DNA from: Rheinheimera sp. SA_1
GTDB lineage: Bacteria; Pseudomonadota; Gammaproteobacteria; Enterobacterales; Alteromonadaceae
DNA: 64,000 bases
Assembly (NCBI RefSeq): GCF_001669775.1
Contig: NZ_LXWK01000021.1
Coordinates: forward strand, 53,043 to 117,042
Reading direction: 5' to 3'
Position 1 is the first letter of the stretch, and each line of letters begins with the position of its first letter. The notes under the pieces were generated by a model. The model searched no databases. It was not told the origin of the DNA and worked only from the letters and a program-made list of their open reading frames with translations. This document shows, piece after piece, positions 38,447 to 46,378 of this stretch. The position numbers and the translations under genes are program-made.

Positions 38447-38907
38447 AACAATTGAAATTATGGTGGGCTTCACTACAGCCACGTGAACAGCGCTTAGTCA
38501 GTGTGGGTGGCGTGGCATTAGTGATTGGCGCGTTTTATTGGTTGTTGTGGCAACCGCTGCATCAAAGCCGCATTAGCCAGCAACAAGCCGCGGAAAATGC
38601 CCGCGCGCAACTGATTTGGTTGCAAACCCAGCTGCCAAAATTGTCGCAACAAAGCAGCGCAGTGCGTACTTCGGCCAGTTTGACCGAAGTGGTATCGCAG
38701 ACGTCGCGCAATTTTCAGGTGCAGGTCAGCCGGATGCAGCCGCAGAATGAACAACTGCAGTTAGCGCTGGAAGATTTGGCATTTGACCAGCTGCTACGCT
38801 GGTTGCACGAATTGCAGTATCAGCACGGGATCCGCTTGGTACAACTGGATATTGCCACCGGTGATGCACCAGGCCAGGTACGCGTTCGCCGGATGCTGAT
38901 TGAATAG
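38443..38907 (+). CDS. gspM: Type II secretion system protein GspM
   Basis: A 154-residue inner membrane protein with one helix (about 20-40) after LQPREQRLVSVGG and a periplasmic ferredoxin-like domain. It works with GspL in the platform. ATG overlaps the gspL stop by 4 bases. Confidence 0.93.
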   Translation: MKQLKLWWASLQPREQRLVSVGGVALVIGAFYWLLWQPLHQSRISQQQAAENARAQLIWLQTQLPKLSQQSSAVRTSASLTEVVSQTSRNFQVQVSRMQPQNEQLQLALEDLAFDQLLRWLHELQYQHGIRLVQLDIATGDAPGQVRVRRMLIE

Positions 38908-39044
38908 CGGCTTGTATAAAGATTGATTGCAGAATGATTAATGAAGTTGCGGTTAACTAAATCGCGGTTGATTGAGTCAAAGTTGATTGAAAAAAGGAGT
39001 AAAAGCGTAGTTTGATCACTGTTCAGATGCGCTTGGGTTTTCAG
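38908..39044. other. Gap between gspM and gspN with short direct repeats
   Basis: About 137 bases, unlike the overlapping starts in the rest of the operon. It contains repeated GATTGA, GTTGATTGA and GCGGTT units and an AAAAAGGAG at about 38991-38999 that is too far from the chosen gspN ATG. It may hold an extra translation signal or a decayed stretch. Confidence 0.4.
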
Positions 39045-39806
39045 ATGAAAAAATCGATTTTATGGGGCTGCGGCCTGACCGCCTATGTCTTGTTCGCTGT
39101 GACGTTGGCTCCGGCCAGTCTGTGGCTGAAATTGCTGCCACTGCCCGCCGACGTTAAGCTGGGTGCAGTCACCGGTACTTTATGGTCTGGCCATATCGCC
39201 GGGGTGCAGCGTGCGCCTTTATATTTTCCACAGCTCAGCTGGCAATTACAGTTAGCGCCACTGTGGCGCGGTAAAATTGGTGTGACGGTCAATGGCGGCG
39301 AACTACGTGATACCGAACTGCCGTATCTGCAACTTGCGGCAGAGCTTGGCCTTGGTTCGGTCACAGTGCGTCAGTCGACGGTGCGGTTACCGGTTGCGGG
39401 TATCATGCCGCAACTGCAGCTACCGATGCCAGTCGATGCCACGGGCGCGTTGGTATTTAATATTCAGCAATTTGCACTGGGTCAGCCGTATTGCAGCGCC
39501 CTGGCCGGTAACGCCAGCTGGCAACAAGCTAAATTTAAAGCGCCAAACGGCTGGATTGATTTAACTGCCATTCATTCCACACTGAATTGTGAAGACGGCA
39601 ATATCAGCCTGCAAACCAGTGCCGACAACCCGCTGGGCTTACTAGTTAAAGCCGAAGTTCTGGCGGGAAGTTATCGCATTGCCGGTAGCTTAAAACCCGA
39701 AGCTTCGATGCCCAAAGAAGTGCATCAGGCGATGCAGTTTGTCGGCCAGCCTGATGGCGAAGGGCGTTTTCCGCTGAATCTGCAAGGGCAAATTCGTAGC
39801 CAATAA
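39045..39806 (+). CDS. gspN: Type II secretion system protein GspN
   Basis: A 253-residue protein with an N-terminal membrane anchor (MKKSILWGCGLTAYVLFAV) and a periplasmic part containing the family motif LGAVTGTLWSGHIAGVQ. GspN is present only in some T2SS operons and its role is uncertain. The frame opens at a TTG at 39012 and ATG at 39027 is also possible, but the ATG at 39045 gives the usual start. The stop codon lies inside the downstream terminator stem. Confidence 0.88.
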   Translation: MKKSILWGCGLTAYVLFAVTLAPASLWLKLLPLPADVKLGAVTGTLWSGHIAGVQRAPLYFPQLSWQLQLAPLWRGKIGVTVNGGELRDTELPYLQLAAELGLGSVTVRQSTVRLPVAGIMPQLQLPMPVDATGALVFNIQQFALGQPYCSALAGNASWQQAKFKAPNGWIDLTAIHSTLNCEDGNISLQTSADNPLGLLVKAEVLAGSYRIAGSLKPEASMPKEVHQAMQFVGQPDGEGRFPLNLQGQIRSQ

Positions 39807-39834
39807 CAAAGCGCCTGCGGGCGCTTTGTTATTG
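39801..39834 (+). terminator. Terminator of the gsp operon, including the gspN stop codon
   Basis: A perfect 15-bp stem (CAATAACAAAGCGCC / GGCGCTTTGTTATTG) with a TGCG tetraloop. The gspN TAA (39804-39806) is within the left arm, and T-rich sequence is in the right arm itself. Confidence 0.8.
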
Positions 39835-39859
39835 GAGCATTCTGAAAGCTGGCGGGAAA

Positions 39860-40004
39860 TACCTTTATCCCAAATCATTGAAGATGCAGGTAGGCGGCAA
39901 CTGAGTGAATCTGGAACGCCAGCCCGACCCATGAGCATAGCTGTCTATGCGATTGGGGTTCATGAAGGTGGCCAACACCCCTGCAACTTCAAGGATGACG
40001 GGTA
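39860..40004. repeat. Long copy (145 bp) of an intergenic palindromic repeat
   Basis: Left arm TATCCCAAATCATTGAAGATGCAGG and right arm CCTGCAACTTCAAGGATGACGGGTA, given by their matching cores ATCATTGAAGATGCAGG and CCTGCAACTTCAAGG, enclose a centre with GGCGGCAACTGAGTGAATC and a small ATAGCTGTCTAT hairpin. The arms match the short copy at 2463-2528. Its right end runs into yrfG and supplies the stop codon and last residues of that gene. Confidence 0.8.
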
Positions 40005-40672
40005 AAGCGCGCCGCGCGAATATCATCCAACAACACCGAATAGTCAGTAATAGACGCAAAATCTCTGATATCACGCACCGGTTGTTGGCTATCCGGATTG
40101 GCGACGGCTAACAAATGGCGGATGCCAAAATCAGCGGCGGCTTGCAGGATAGGCAAGCTGTCATCGACAAACAAGGTGCGCTTGGGGTCAAAACCTAAAC
40201 GTTGTTGCAACTTGTGCCACAGCGCCTGGCTTTCTTTGGTCACACCAAACTCGTGGGTGGAAATCAATACATCGATATAATTGCTGAGTTCCGTGCGTTC
40301 GATTTTCAGCGACAAGCTACCCGGATGGGCGTTGGTGACCAGCACCACTTGGCGGCCGCTGTCTTTGAGTGCCTGTAAAAAGGCCGGTACGTCAGCGCGC
40401 ATAGCAATTTTGTGCATCACTTCACGTTTCAGTTCAGTGATCGGCAGTTGCAACCGTTTGCCCCAATAATCCAGGCAGTACCATTCCAGTTTGCCTTGCA
40501 GCACCGCGTATTCAGCTTGCAGTTGCGCTTTGGCTTCGGCCACGCTGATACCGGTAATTTCGCTCCAGCGGATAGGTAAGTGTTCCAGCCAGAAGTAGTT
40601 ATCAAAATGCAGGTCCAGCAGGGTGCCGTCCATATCCAGTAAAACAGTGTCGATATCCGCCCAATCCAGCAT
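39989..40672 (-). CDS. yrfG: GMP/IMP nucleotidase YrfG (HAD superfamily)
   Basis: A 227-residue HAD phosphatase. Motif I is DMDGTLLD (Asp13 nucleophile, Asp15), motif II is VLVTNAHP, motif III lysine is in TKESQALW, and motif IV is FVDDSLPIL. The E. coli homologue dephosphorylates purine nucleotides. The last residues (TRHP) and the TGA stop are encoded by the end of the palindromic repeat, so the original C terminus was probably altered. It lies beside nudE, as in E. coli. Confidence 0.93.
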   Translation of the reverse strand: MLDWADIDTVLLDMDGTLLDLHFDNYFWLEHLPIRWSEITGISVAEAKAQLQAEYAVLQGKLEWYCLDYWGKRLQLPITELKREVMHKIAMRADVPAFLQALKDSGRQVVLVTNAHPGSLSLKIERTELSNYIDVLISTHEFGVTKESQALWHKLQQRLGFDPKRTLFVDDSLPILQAAADFGIRHLLAVANPDSQQPVRDIRDFASITDYSVLLDDIRAARFTRHP

Positions 40673-40736
40673 AGGTTTTTCCGTCTATTCGCTTTATAGT
40701 ATTCGCACAAAAACGCATTGTAGCAGAGGCAGTGGC

Positions 40737-41315
40737 ATGGCTGAACGTCAGGGTGACAAACAAAAACCGCAGATCCTGAACCAGGAGGTGGTAGCACAAA
40801 GCCGACTGTTTAAAATCGAACAGCTTGAGCTGCTATTCAGCAACGGCGAGCATCGTACCTTTGAACGGATGCGCGGTTCTGGTCGTGGCGCGGTGATGGT
40901 GGTCGCTTGTCCGGATCCGGAGCATTTTTATCTGATCCGTGAATACAGCGCCGGGACCCATGATTATCAGCTGGGTTTCCCTAAAGGGCTGATTGATCCC
41001 GGTGAAGATGCGCTGGTCGCTGCCAATCGTGAACTGAAAGAAGAAGCCGGTTTTGGTGCCCATACTTTAGTGCAGTTAAAGGCAGTCGCGCTGGCTCCGG
41101 GGTATTTTAATGCTACAATGCAAATAGTTCTTGCAACAGGTTTATTTCCGGAAACTTTGCCCGGTGATGAACCTGAACCACTGGAATTAGTACGGTGGCG
41201 CTGGCAGGATCTGGATGAATTGTTACTGCAGGCTGATTTTACCGAAGCCCGTAGTATTGCAGCCTTGTTTCTGGCGAGAAAGTATCTGGATACCCATCAG
41301 GATGTTTTTAAGTAG
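40737..41315 (+). CDS. nudE: ADP compounds hydrolase NudE
   Basis: A 192-residue Nudix hydrolase acting on ADP-ribose, Ap3A and NADH. The Nudix box is GFPKGLIDPGEDALVAANRE followed by LKEEAG. The start ATG at 40737 is preceded by CAGAGGCAG; a frame extension upstream to 40623 overlaps yrfG and is rejected. It is divergent from yrfG and overlaps cysQ by 14 bases. Confidence 0.95.
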   Translation: MAERQGDKQKPQILNQEVVAQSRLFKIEQLELLFSNGEHRTFERMRGSGRGAVMVVACPDPEHFYLIREYSAGTHDYQLGFPKGLIDPGEDALVAANRELKEEAGFGAHTLVQLKAVALAPGYFNATMQIVLATGLFPETLPGDEPEPLELVRWRWQDLDELLLQADFTEARSIAALFLARKYLDTHQDVFK

Positions 41316-42123
41316 ACTGTTAGAGCCGGTCAAAGCTGCGGCCCGCGAAGCCGGTGATACCTTGTGGCAGATGTATCAGAGTGGGGATGTGCAGTACAGC
41401 CAGAAAGCTGACGACAGCCCGGTCACCAGCGCTGATTACGCCGCCAATCAAATCATTATCGACCGGTTGTCCGAGCTGACACCGGATATTCCAATCATCT
41501 CCGAAGAAAGCAGTCTGGTGCCGCTGGCGCAGCGTCAGGATTGGCCACGTTATTGGCTGATTGACCCGATGGATGGCACCCAGGAATTTGTCGCCCGAAG
41601 CGGCGATTTTGCCGTCAGCATCGCGCTGGTGGAACACGGTTGGCCGGCGCTTGGGGTGATTTTCTGGCCGAAAGAACAAATCTGTTATTACGCCACCCGC
41701 GGCAACGGTGCTTTTAAACAACATCGCAATTTAATTAATCACATCAAAGTCCGGCAGCATCTGCAGGGTGAACCATTGCGCATTGCGGTCAGTCGTCGCC
41801 AACCTTTAGAACGGATCAACGCCCTGCTTGCCGCCGACCAACAAGTCGAATTTATTCCGCTGGGCAGTTGCAGCTTAAAAAGTTGCCTGGTAGCCGAAGG
41901 CGGCGCTGACTGTTATCTGCGCCTTGGCCCGACCGGTGAATGGGATACCGGTGCTGTGCATATTATTGTCGAAGAAGCCGGTGGCAAAATCCTCGATAGC
42001 CAATTTTCGCCGTTAAGTTACAACCAGCGCGAAAGCTTGGCCAATCCGGACTTTATGGTGATGGGGCAATCCAATGTTGGCTGGCAATCATTAATTCAGG
42101 CGCATAGCGGCTGTCGTTCATAG
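41302..42123 (+). CDS. cysQ: 3'(2'),5'-bisphosphate nucleotidase CysQ
   Basis: A 273-residue inositol monophosphatase-family enzyme that hydrolyses PAP, the by-product of sulfate assimilation. Motifs: ISEESS, WLIDPMDGTQEF (lithium-sensitive metal site) and WDTGAVHIIVEEAGG. ATG 41302 overlaps the end of nudE; nudE-cysQ is a conserved pair near gsp operons in Vibrio as I recall. It converges with the EAL gene. Confidence 0.95.
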   Translation: MFLSRLLEPVKAAAREAGDTLWQMYQSGDVQYSQKADDSPVTSADYAANQIIIDRLSELTPDIPIISEESSLVPLAQRQDWPRYWLIDPMDGTQEFVARSGDFAVSIALVEHGWPALGVIFWPKEQICYYATRGNGAFKQHRNLINHIKVRQHLQGEPLRIAVSRRQPLERINALLAADQQVEFIPLGSCSLKSCLVAEGGADCYLRLGPTGEWDTGAVHIIVEEAGGKILDSQFSPLSYNQRESLANPDFMVMGQSNVGWQSLIQAHSGCRS

Positions 42124-42132
42124 CCAATGTCG

Positions 42133-44418
42133 TCAAAGCGAAGGTAAGCCTTTTGCCGTTGCTGCGTTCACCCGCAACTGCTGCGATCCAGCAATGTGTT
42201 GTTGCCAAAAACTAATCGCGGCTGGCTTGCCAAAAAAGAACCCTTGTTGCTGATGACAACCTAATTTGGCCAGAAAACGTTGCTGGATATCGTTTTCCAC
42301 CCCTTCTGCCACCACCGTCAGTTGCAATGATTTCGCCAGCTGAATGGTGGTATACAGAATTTTCACCTGCAGTTTATTGTGTGGAATGCCTTTGACGAAC
42401 AGTCGGTCAATTTTTATAGTATCTGCTGGTAAATCAACCAGTTGGCTTAGCGAAGCGTGGCCAGTGCCAAAATCATCAATGGCAATACTAAAACCGTATT
42501 GGCTCAGTGCGCGCAGCCGTTTATGCAACAATGGTTGTTGCACAGCAATATTTGTTTCGGTGATTTCCAGTTGCAGATAGGCCGTCAGCCAGGGGTGGTC
42601 AGCGCTTAACGACAACAAACTGGCAAAAAAACTGTCATCCAGTAATTCCGGACCAGCCAGATTAATTGCCACCGGGTAATACCAACCTTGTTGCTGCCAG
42701 TGTGCCAGCGTTTGTACCGTGATATCCAGCACCAGTCGGCTTAACTCGATAATCAGACCATGGCGCTGCGCCAATTCAATAAACTGATCCGGTGGCACAA
42801 ATTGCTGTTGGTGTTGCCAGCGACACAAGGCTTCGAAAGCGCAAATTCTGCCGTCACTGAACACCTTGGGTTGCAAAAATACTTGTAGTTCTTTGCTGCG
42901 AATAGCCTCTTTTAACGCAATTGCCAGCAGGTAGTCCTGTTGCAAACTTAACGCTTGTTCCGGGTCAAATAACACCACCGGCCGGTTATTGTCAGCAAGC
43001 TCCAGCGCGATTTCACATTTTTGCAGCAGCGCTTCTGCTGACGATTCGGCCGCGCTGACGGTACAGGCGCCAAGCTGGTATTGCATCACCACCGCCCGAC
43101 CTTCAACCAGTAGCTCAGCGGGCAATTGCGAATGTAGCATTTCCGCCAGTTTCAGTGGTTGACTCTGATTCAGGCCGGCCGGCACTAACACCGCAAATTT
43201 CACCCCTCGCACCCGGGCAAAAATCGCATCGGCCGGCATCGCCGCTTTTGCTCTGGCGGCGAACTGCTGCAACACCTGGCTGCCAAAGGCATAACCAAAC
43301 TGCTGATTCAGCGTTTTGACATGACAAAGTCGCACTATCAGTAATAACGATAACGGTTGCGTTTCAGCGGCACAAAGCCGGCTGGCCGCCAGTTGTTCAA
43401 AGCAGCGTAAATTCGGCAGACAAGTGAGCCGGTCATAATGCTCCCAGAGATTTTGTTGCTGCTGCGAGGCTGATAACTGTTGCTGTAGCTGAACTATGGC
43501 ACTGATGTCCTGCAGCTGCAGAATATGGTGGCGTTGTCGGGTCAACATCATATGCTTGAGGAGGAGTTTCAGGCTCGGTTGCTGTCGTAAGTGGCAGCTG
43601 GCATCGTTATGCAACCAGAATTGCGGCTCAGGGGTCTGGCACTGCAGCAACTGGTTGATATTGGGAAAAGGTTCATCGCTAAGCGCCAGCAACTGCTTGG
43701 CACAGCTGTTGGCCTTAATGATCCGGCCATTCTGGCTACACAGCAAGGTGGCTGAGCCATTGTGTTCAAACAGCTCCTGATAAAAATCATGACTTTGTGA
43801 TATCGATCGATTCAGTTGCTGCAATTTATTGCTGTGGCGGTTTAAGGTGCCGAGAATGCGGGCAGTGGCTAACGGTAAACAAAGATTAAAGAATAAAAAC
43901 AGCAGGCCGTGTAAATAGGTGTGCGCCGCGGGCAGTGTGATATTGATGCCAAAGACATCGCCGGGAGCAACGTTGCGCAGCAAGAACAAAAACGGCACCA
44001 CATTTAATAACATGCAGAACAGACTAAATCGAAATGAAAAAAACATCATCGCGATGGTGGGCAGGGTATACACAAAGATGATGCCGAGTTTCGCCAGTTC
44101 AAAATTGTCGATAAACAACAACATACTAAGGCCAGCAGCCAGCACCGTGATTAACAAACCAGCCGCACTGCGATAGACATGACGGCGGGAATAATACAAC
44201 ACCGCAAATAAACCCAGATAAAACGCCGCCAGAATAACAAGCACCTGATAGGCACCAAGCTGGATTGCGGTCCAGCTGCTATGCAAGGCAATGACCAGCA
44301 CCAGTAACAATCCTGAAACCACCAGGATCCTTAAGGCACTTTGCCGCCAGTGCGCCGGATCGGCATTCTCCAAATCAGCCGGACGCAACAACAGATAACT
44401 TTTAAGCCGGCGAAGCAC
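42133..44418 (-). CDS. Membrane EAL phosphodiesterase with degenerate GGDEF domain
   Basis: A 761-residue protein: about six N-terminal transmembrane helices (residues 28-190), a PAS-like region (about 205-320), a GGDEF-like domain (about 335-480) and an EAL domain (about 500-750). The GGDEF signature is replaced by RGVKF, so cyclase activity is unlikely. The EAL domain keeps FEALCRW, the DDFGTGHASLSQL loop and KIDRLFVKG, so c-di-GMP hydrolysis is plausible. Membrane helices and PAS suggest it senses a signal. No partner gene is evident. Confidence 0.9.
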   Translation of the reverse strand: MLRRLKSYLLLRPADLENADPAHWRQSALRILVVSGLLLVLVIALHSSWTAIQLGAYQVLVILAAFYLGLFAVLYYSRRHVYRSAAGLLITVLAAGLSMLLFIDNFELAKLGIIFVYTLPTIAMMFFSFRFSLFCMLLNVVPFLFLLRNVAPGDVFGINITLPAAHTYLHGLLFLFFNLCLPLATARILGTLNRHSNKLQQLNRSISQSHDFYQELFEHNGSATLLCSQNGRIIKANSCAKQLLALSDEPFPNINQLLQCQTPEPQFWLHNDASCHLRQQPSLKLLLKHMMLTRQRHHILQLQDISAIVQLQQQLSASQQQQNLWEHYDRLTCLPNLRCFEQLAASRLCAAETQPLSLLLIVRLCHVKTLNQQFGYAFGSQVLQQFAARAKAAMPADAIFARVRGVKFAVLVPAGLNQSQPLKLAEMLHSQLPAELLVEGRAVVMQYQLGACTVSAAESSAEALLQKCEIALELADNNRPVVLFDPEQALSLQQDYLLAIALKEAIRSKELQVFLQPKVFSDGRICAFEALCRWQHQQQFVPPDQFIELAQRHGLIIELSRLVLDITVQTLAHWQQQGWYYPVAINLAGPELLDDSFFASLLSLSADHPWLTAYLQLEITETNIAVQQPLLHKRLRALSQYGFSIAIDDFGTGHASLSQLVDLPADTIKIDRLFVKGIPHNKLQVKILYTTIQLAKSLQLTVVAEGVENDIQQRFLAKLGCHQQQGFFFGKPAAISFWQQHIAGSQQLRVNAATAKGLPSL

Positions 44419-44516
44419 AGGATATCCTTACTACTTTATCGATTGAGCGATGACACCTTGTACCCTAACAAACGACAGTTGTAGTTGTCTATCCATAAAA
44501 TGTGAATATATATGTA

Positions 44517-44753
44517 TTATTGTTGCTGTGACTGCTGGCGCTTGTAGTCCTGAGCATTTAACAAATCGACCGATTCTTCCTGTTCTGAGTAACAAATGAC
44601 TACGGTGCCACGTTGGATCTGCGCCTGCACCAGCGCCACTTTTTCAGCCAGCGACAAATCGCTGTCGCCGTAGTCGGTGCCTTCCCGTAGCACAAAAGCT
44701 TCAATCAATGCCTGTAATGTTTCCGGGTTCAATTGCTGGTATGGAATTAGCAT
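44517..44753 (-). CDS. yheU: YheU family protein (UPF0270)
   Basis: A 78-residue small protein matching the YheU family (MLIPYQQLNPETLQALIEAFV, then REGTDYG). Function unknown. It overlaps the yheT 3' end by 53 bases, a genuine out-of-frame overlap, and follows yheT as in E. coli. Confidence 0.93.
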   Translation of the reverse strand: MLIPYQQLNPETLQALIEAFVLREGTDYGDSDLSLAEKVALVQAQIQRGTVVICYSEQEESVDLLNAQDYKRQQSQQQ

Positions 44754-45762
44754 CCGTGTTGCTCCTTAAATGTTGTTGTAAAAATGCCGGAATGATTAAA
44801 TCCAGCCAATAAGTCGGCCGCCAGGGGGAACCTCCACTGATAAAACCGACATGGCCGCCGTGATTGGATAATAACAGCTGCAGTGGTGGTTGGGGTTGGC
44901 TTGGGATCACGCTTGGCGCCAGAAACGGATCGTCTTTGGCGTGGATCAGTAAACAGGGTTTGGTAATTCTTGCCAGATAAGGTTTGGCGCTGGCTTTGTT
45001 GTAGTAATCTGCAGCGTCAGCAAAACCATGCAGGGGCGCTGTCAGTAAGTCATCAAACTGGCGGATGGTTCGTAGTTGCTGAACATCAGCTGTGGAAAGT
45101 GGCAGCGGGAAAGGCTGATGTTTTTTCAGCTTACGCTGCATCGTGGCTTTCAGTCGCCCAAGCAAATAGCGCTGATAAACCCGGCTGAAGCCTTGATTAA
45201 TCCGGTCAGCACTGGCCGAAAGCTGCAACGGCGCAGATACAGCAACGGCCGCCTGAAGCGGGCAATGTTCAGCCTGTTCGCCACAGTATTTCATCAGCAC
45301 ATTGCCACCCAGCGAAAAACCAACGGCTGCCAGCGGCGTGTTGGGGAAACGCTGCTGCAGCATGCGGATGACCACTCCCACATCAGCGGTATCGCCGGAA
45401 TGATAAGCACGTGGCAGTTTATTGGCCTCACCGTGACAACCACGAAAGTGCATCAGCATGCAGGCGAACCCTTGGCGTTGCAGACTGTGCATCATACCGC
45501 GGACATAATGGCTGCGAAAATTCCCTTCCAATCCATGCAGCAATAGCACCAGCGGCGTCTGTGCATTTGGTTGCACGCTACCCCAGTGCAACATCAGTTC
45601 ATCACCGTCCGGTAAATCGAACAATTCTGCGGTCAGCGCTACAGGTAATTTAGGAGCCAGGTATTTGGCAAAAATGGTTTGTAAGTGGCAGTTTTTCAGC
45701 CACCAGGCCGGCTTAAATGCACTTAAATCAGTATTTTGCGAAACGCGCTCGCCTGCTTGCAA
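44701..45762 (-). CDS. yheT: YheT family alpha/beta hydrolase
   Basis: A 353-residue hydrolase of the YheT/ABHD family with PAWWLKNCHLQTIFAKY at the N terminus, the nucleophile elbow GFSLGGNVLMKY, and catalytic Asp and His in HAKDDPFL and NHGGHVGF. The start is TTG at 45762, supported by GAGGA 8 bases upstream; no nearby ATG fits. Substrate unknown. It precedes yheU. Confidence 0.92.
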   Translation of the reverse strand: MQAGERVSQNTDLSAFKPAWWLKNCHLQTIFAKYLAPKLPVALTAELFDLPDGDELMLHWGSVQPNAQTPLVLLLHGLEGNFRSHYVRGMMHSLQRQGFACMLMHFRGCHGEANKLPRAYHSGDTADVGVVIRMLQQRFPNTPLAAVGFSLGGNVLMKYCGEQAEHCPLQAAVAVSAPLQLSASADRINQGFSRVYQRYLLGRLKATMQRKLKKHQPFPLPLSTADVQQLRTIRQFDDLLTAPLHGFADAADYYNKASAKPYLARITKPCLLIHAKDDPFLAPSVIPSQPQPPLQLLLSNHGGHVGFISGGSPWRPTYWLDLIIPAFLQQHLRSNTDANSIPAIEPGNITGID

Positions 45763-45868
45763 TTTAGAAGTTCCTCATTAACAATGCTGTATTACTGGTC
45801 TGATTTCAGTTGAGTTTGCGACCACAGCCACATATCCAATTTCAGATCAAAAATCAGGAGCGCTGCAG

Positions 45869-46378
45869 ATGCAACGACGGCAGTTTATCATGCTTGGGCT
45901 GGCCGCTGGTGCGACTTTAGCCACCGGCGTCAGCTTGTATCCGCTGGCGGTTGCAGATCAACAAGAGCGTCGCGATGCTGCAGCCTTAGTGCTGGATGCC
46001 ATCCTGCCGGCCTTGCTACTCGGGGCACTGCCAGCAGATCCACAGCAGCAACAAGTTGCGCTTGAGCAAACCCGGAATGCTGCGCTGGAATTCCTGCCAT
46101 TTTTAGCCAAACGTACCCAGGCCGAACTTTCCCAGTTGTTTTTATTGTTGTCGCAACAGCTAACCAGGCTGGCGTTGACCGGGCATTTGCTGGCCATTGG
46201 TGAATTGACCATTTCACAACGACTGCAGCTGTTAGAAGACTGGCGCACCAGTTATCTCGCGCTGTTACAACAAGCCTTTAACGGGCTGCGGGCACTGTTG
46301 CTGGGTGCTTATTATGGCCAACCTGAACAGTGGCCAGCTTTAGGCTATCAGCCACCGGAGTTTCGCTCTTATGAATGA
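45869..46378 (+). CDS. Tat-exported small subunit, gluconate 2-dehydrogenase subunit 3-like
   Basis: A 169-residue protein with a twin-arginine signal (QRRQFIMLGLAAGATLA) and a helical mature domain like subunit 3 of membrane gluconate/sorbitol dehydrogenases. It overlaps the downstream GMC oxidoreductase by 8 bases. The subunit probably carries the FAD subunit across the membrane as a complex. No cytochrome c subunit follows. Confidence 0.8.
   Translation: MQRRQFIMLGLAAGATLATGVSLYPLAVADQQERRDAAALVLDAILPALLLGALPADPQQQQVALEQTRNAALEFLPFLAKRTQAELSQLFLLLSQQLTRLALTGHLLAIGELTISQRLQLLEDWRTSYLALLQQAFNGLRALLLGAYYGQPEQWPALGYQPPEFRSYE

Noticed and set aside
45838..45851. CAATTTCAGATCAA as an FNR site for the Tat/GMC pair
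   Set aside because: Only one half-site matches the consensus; no suitable -10 element at the right distance.
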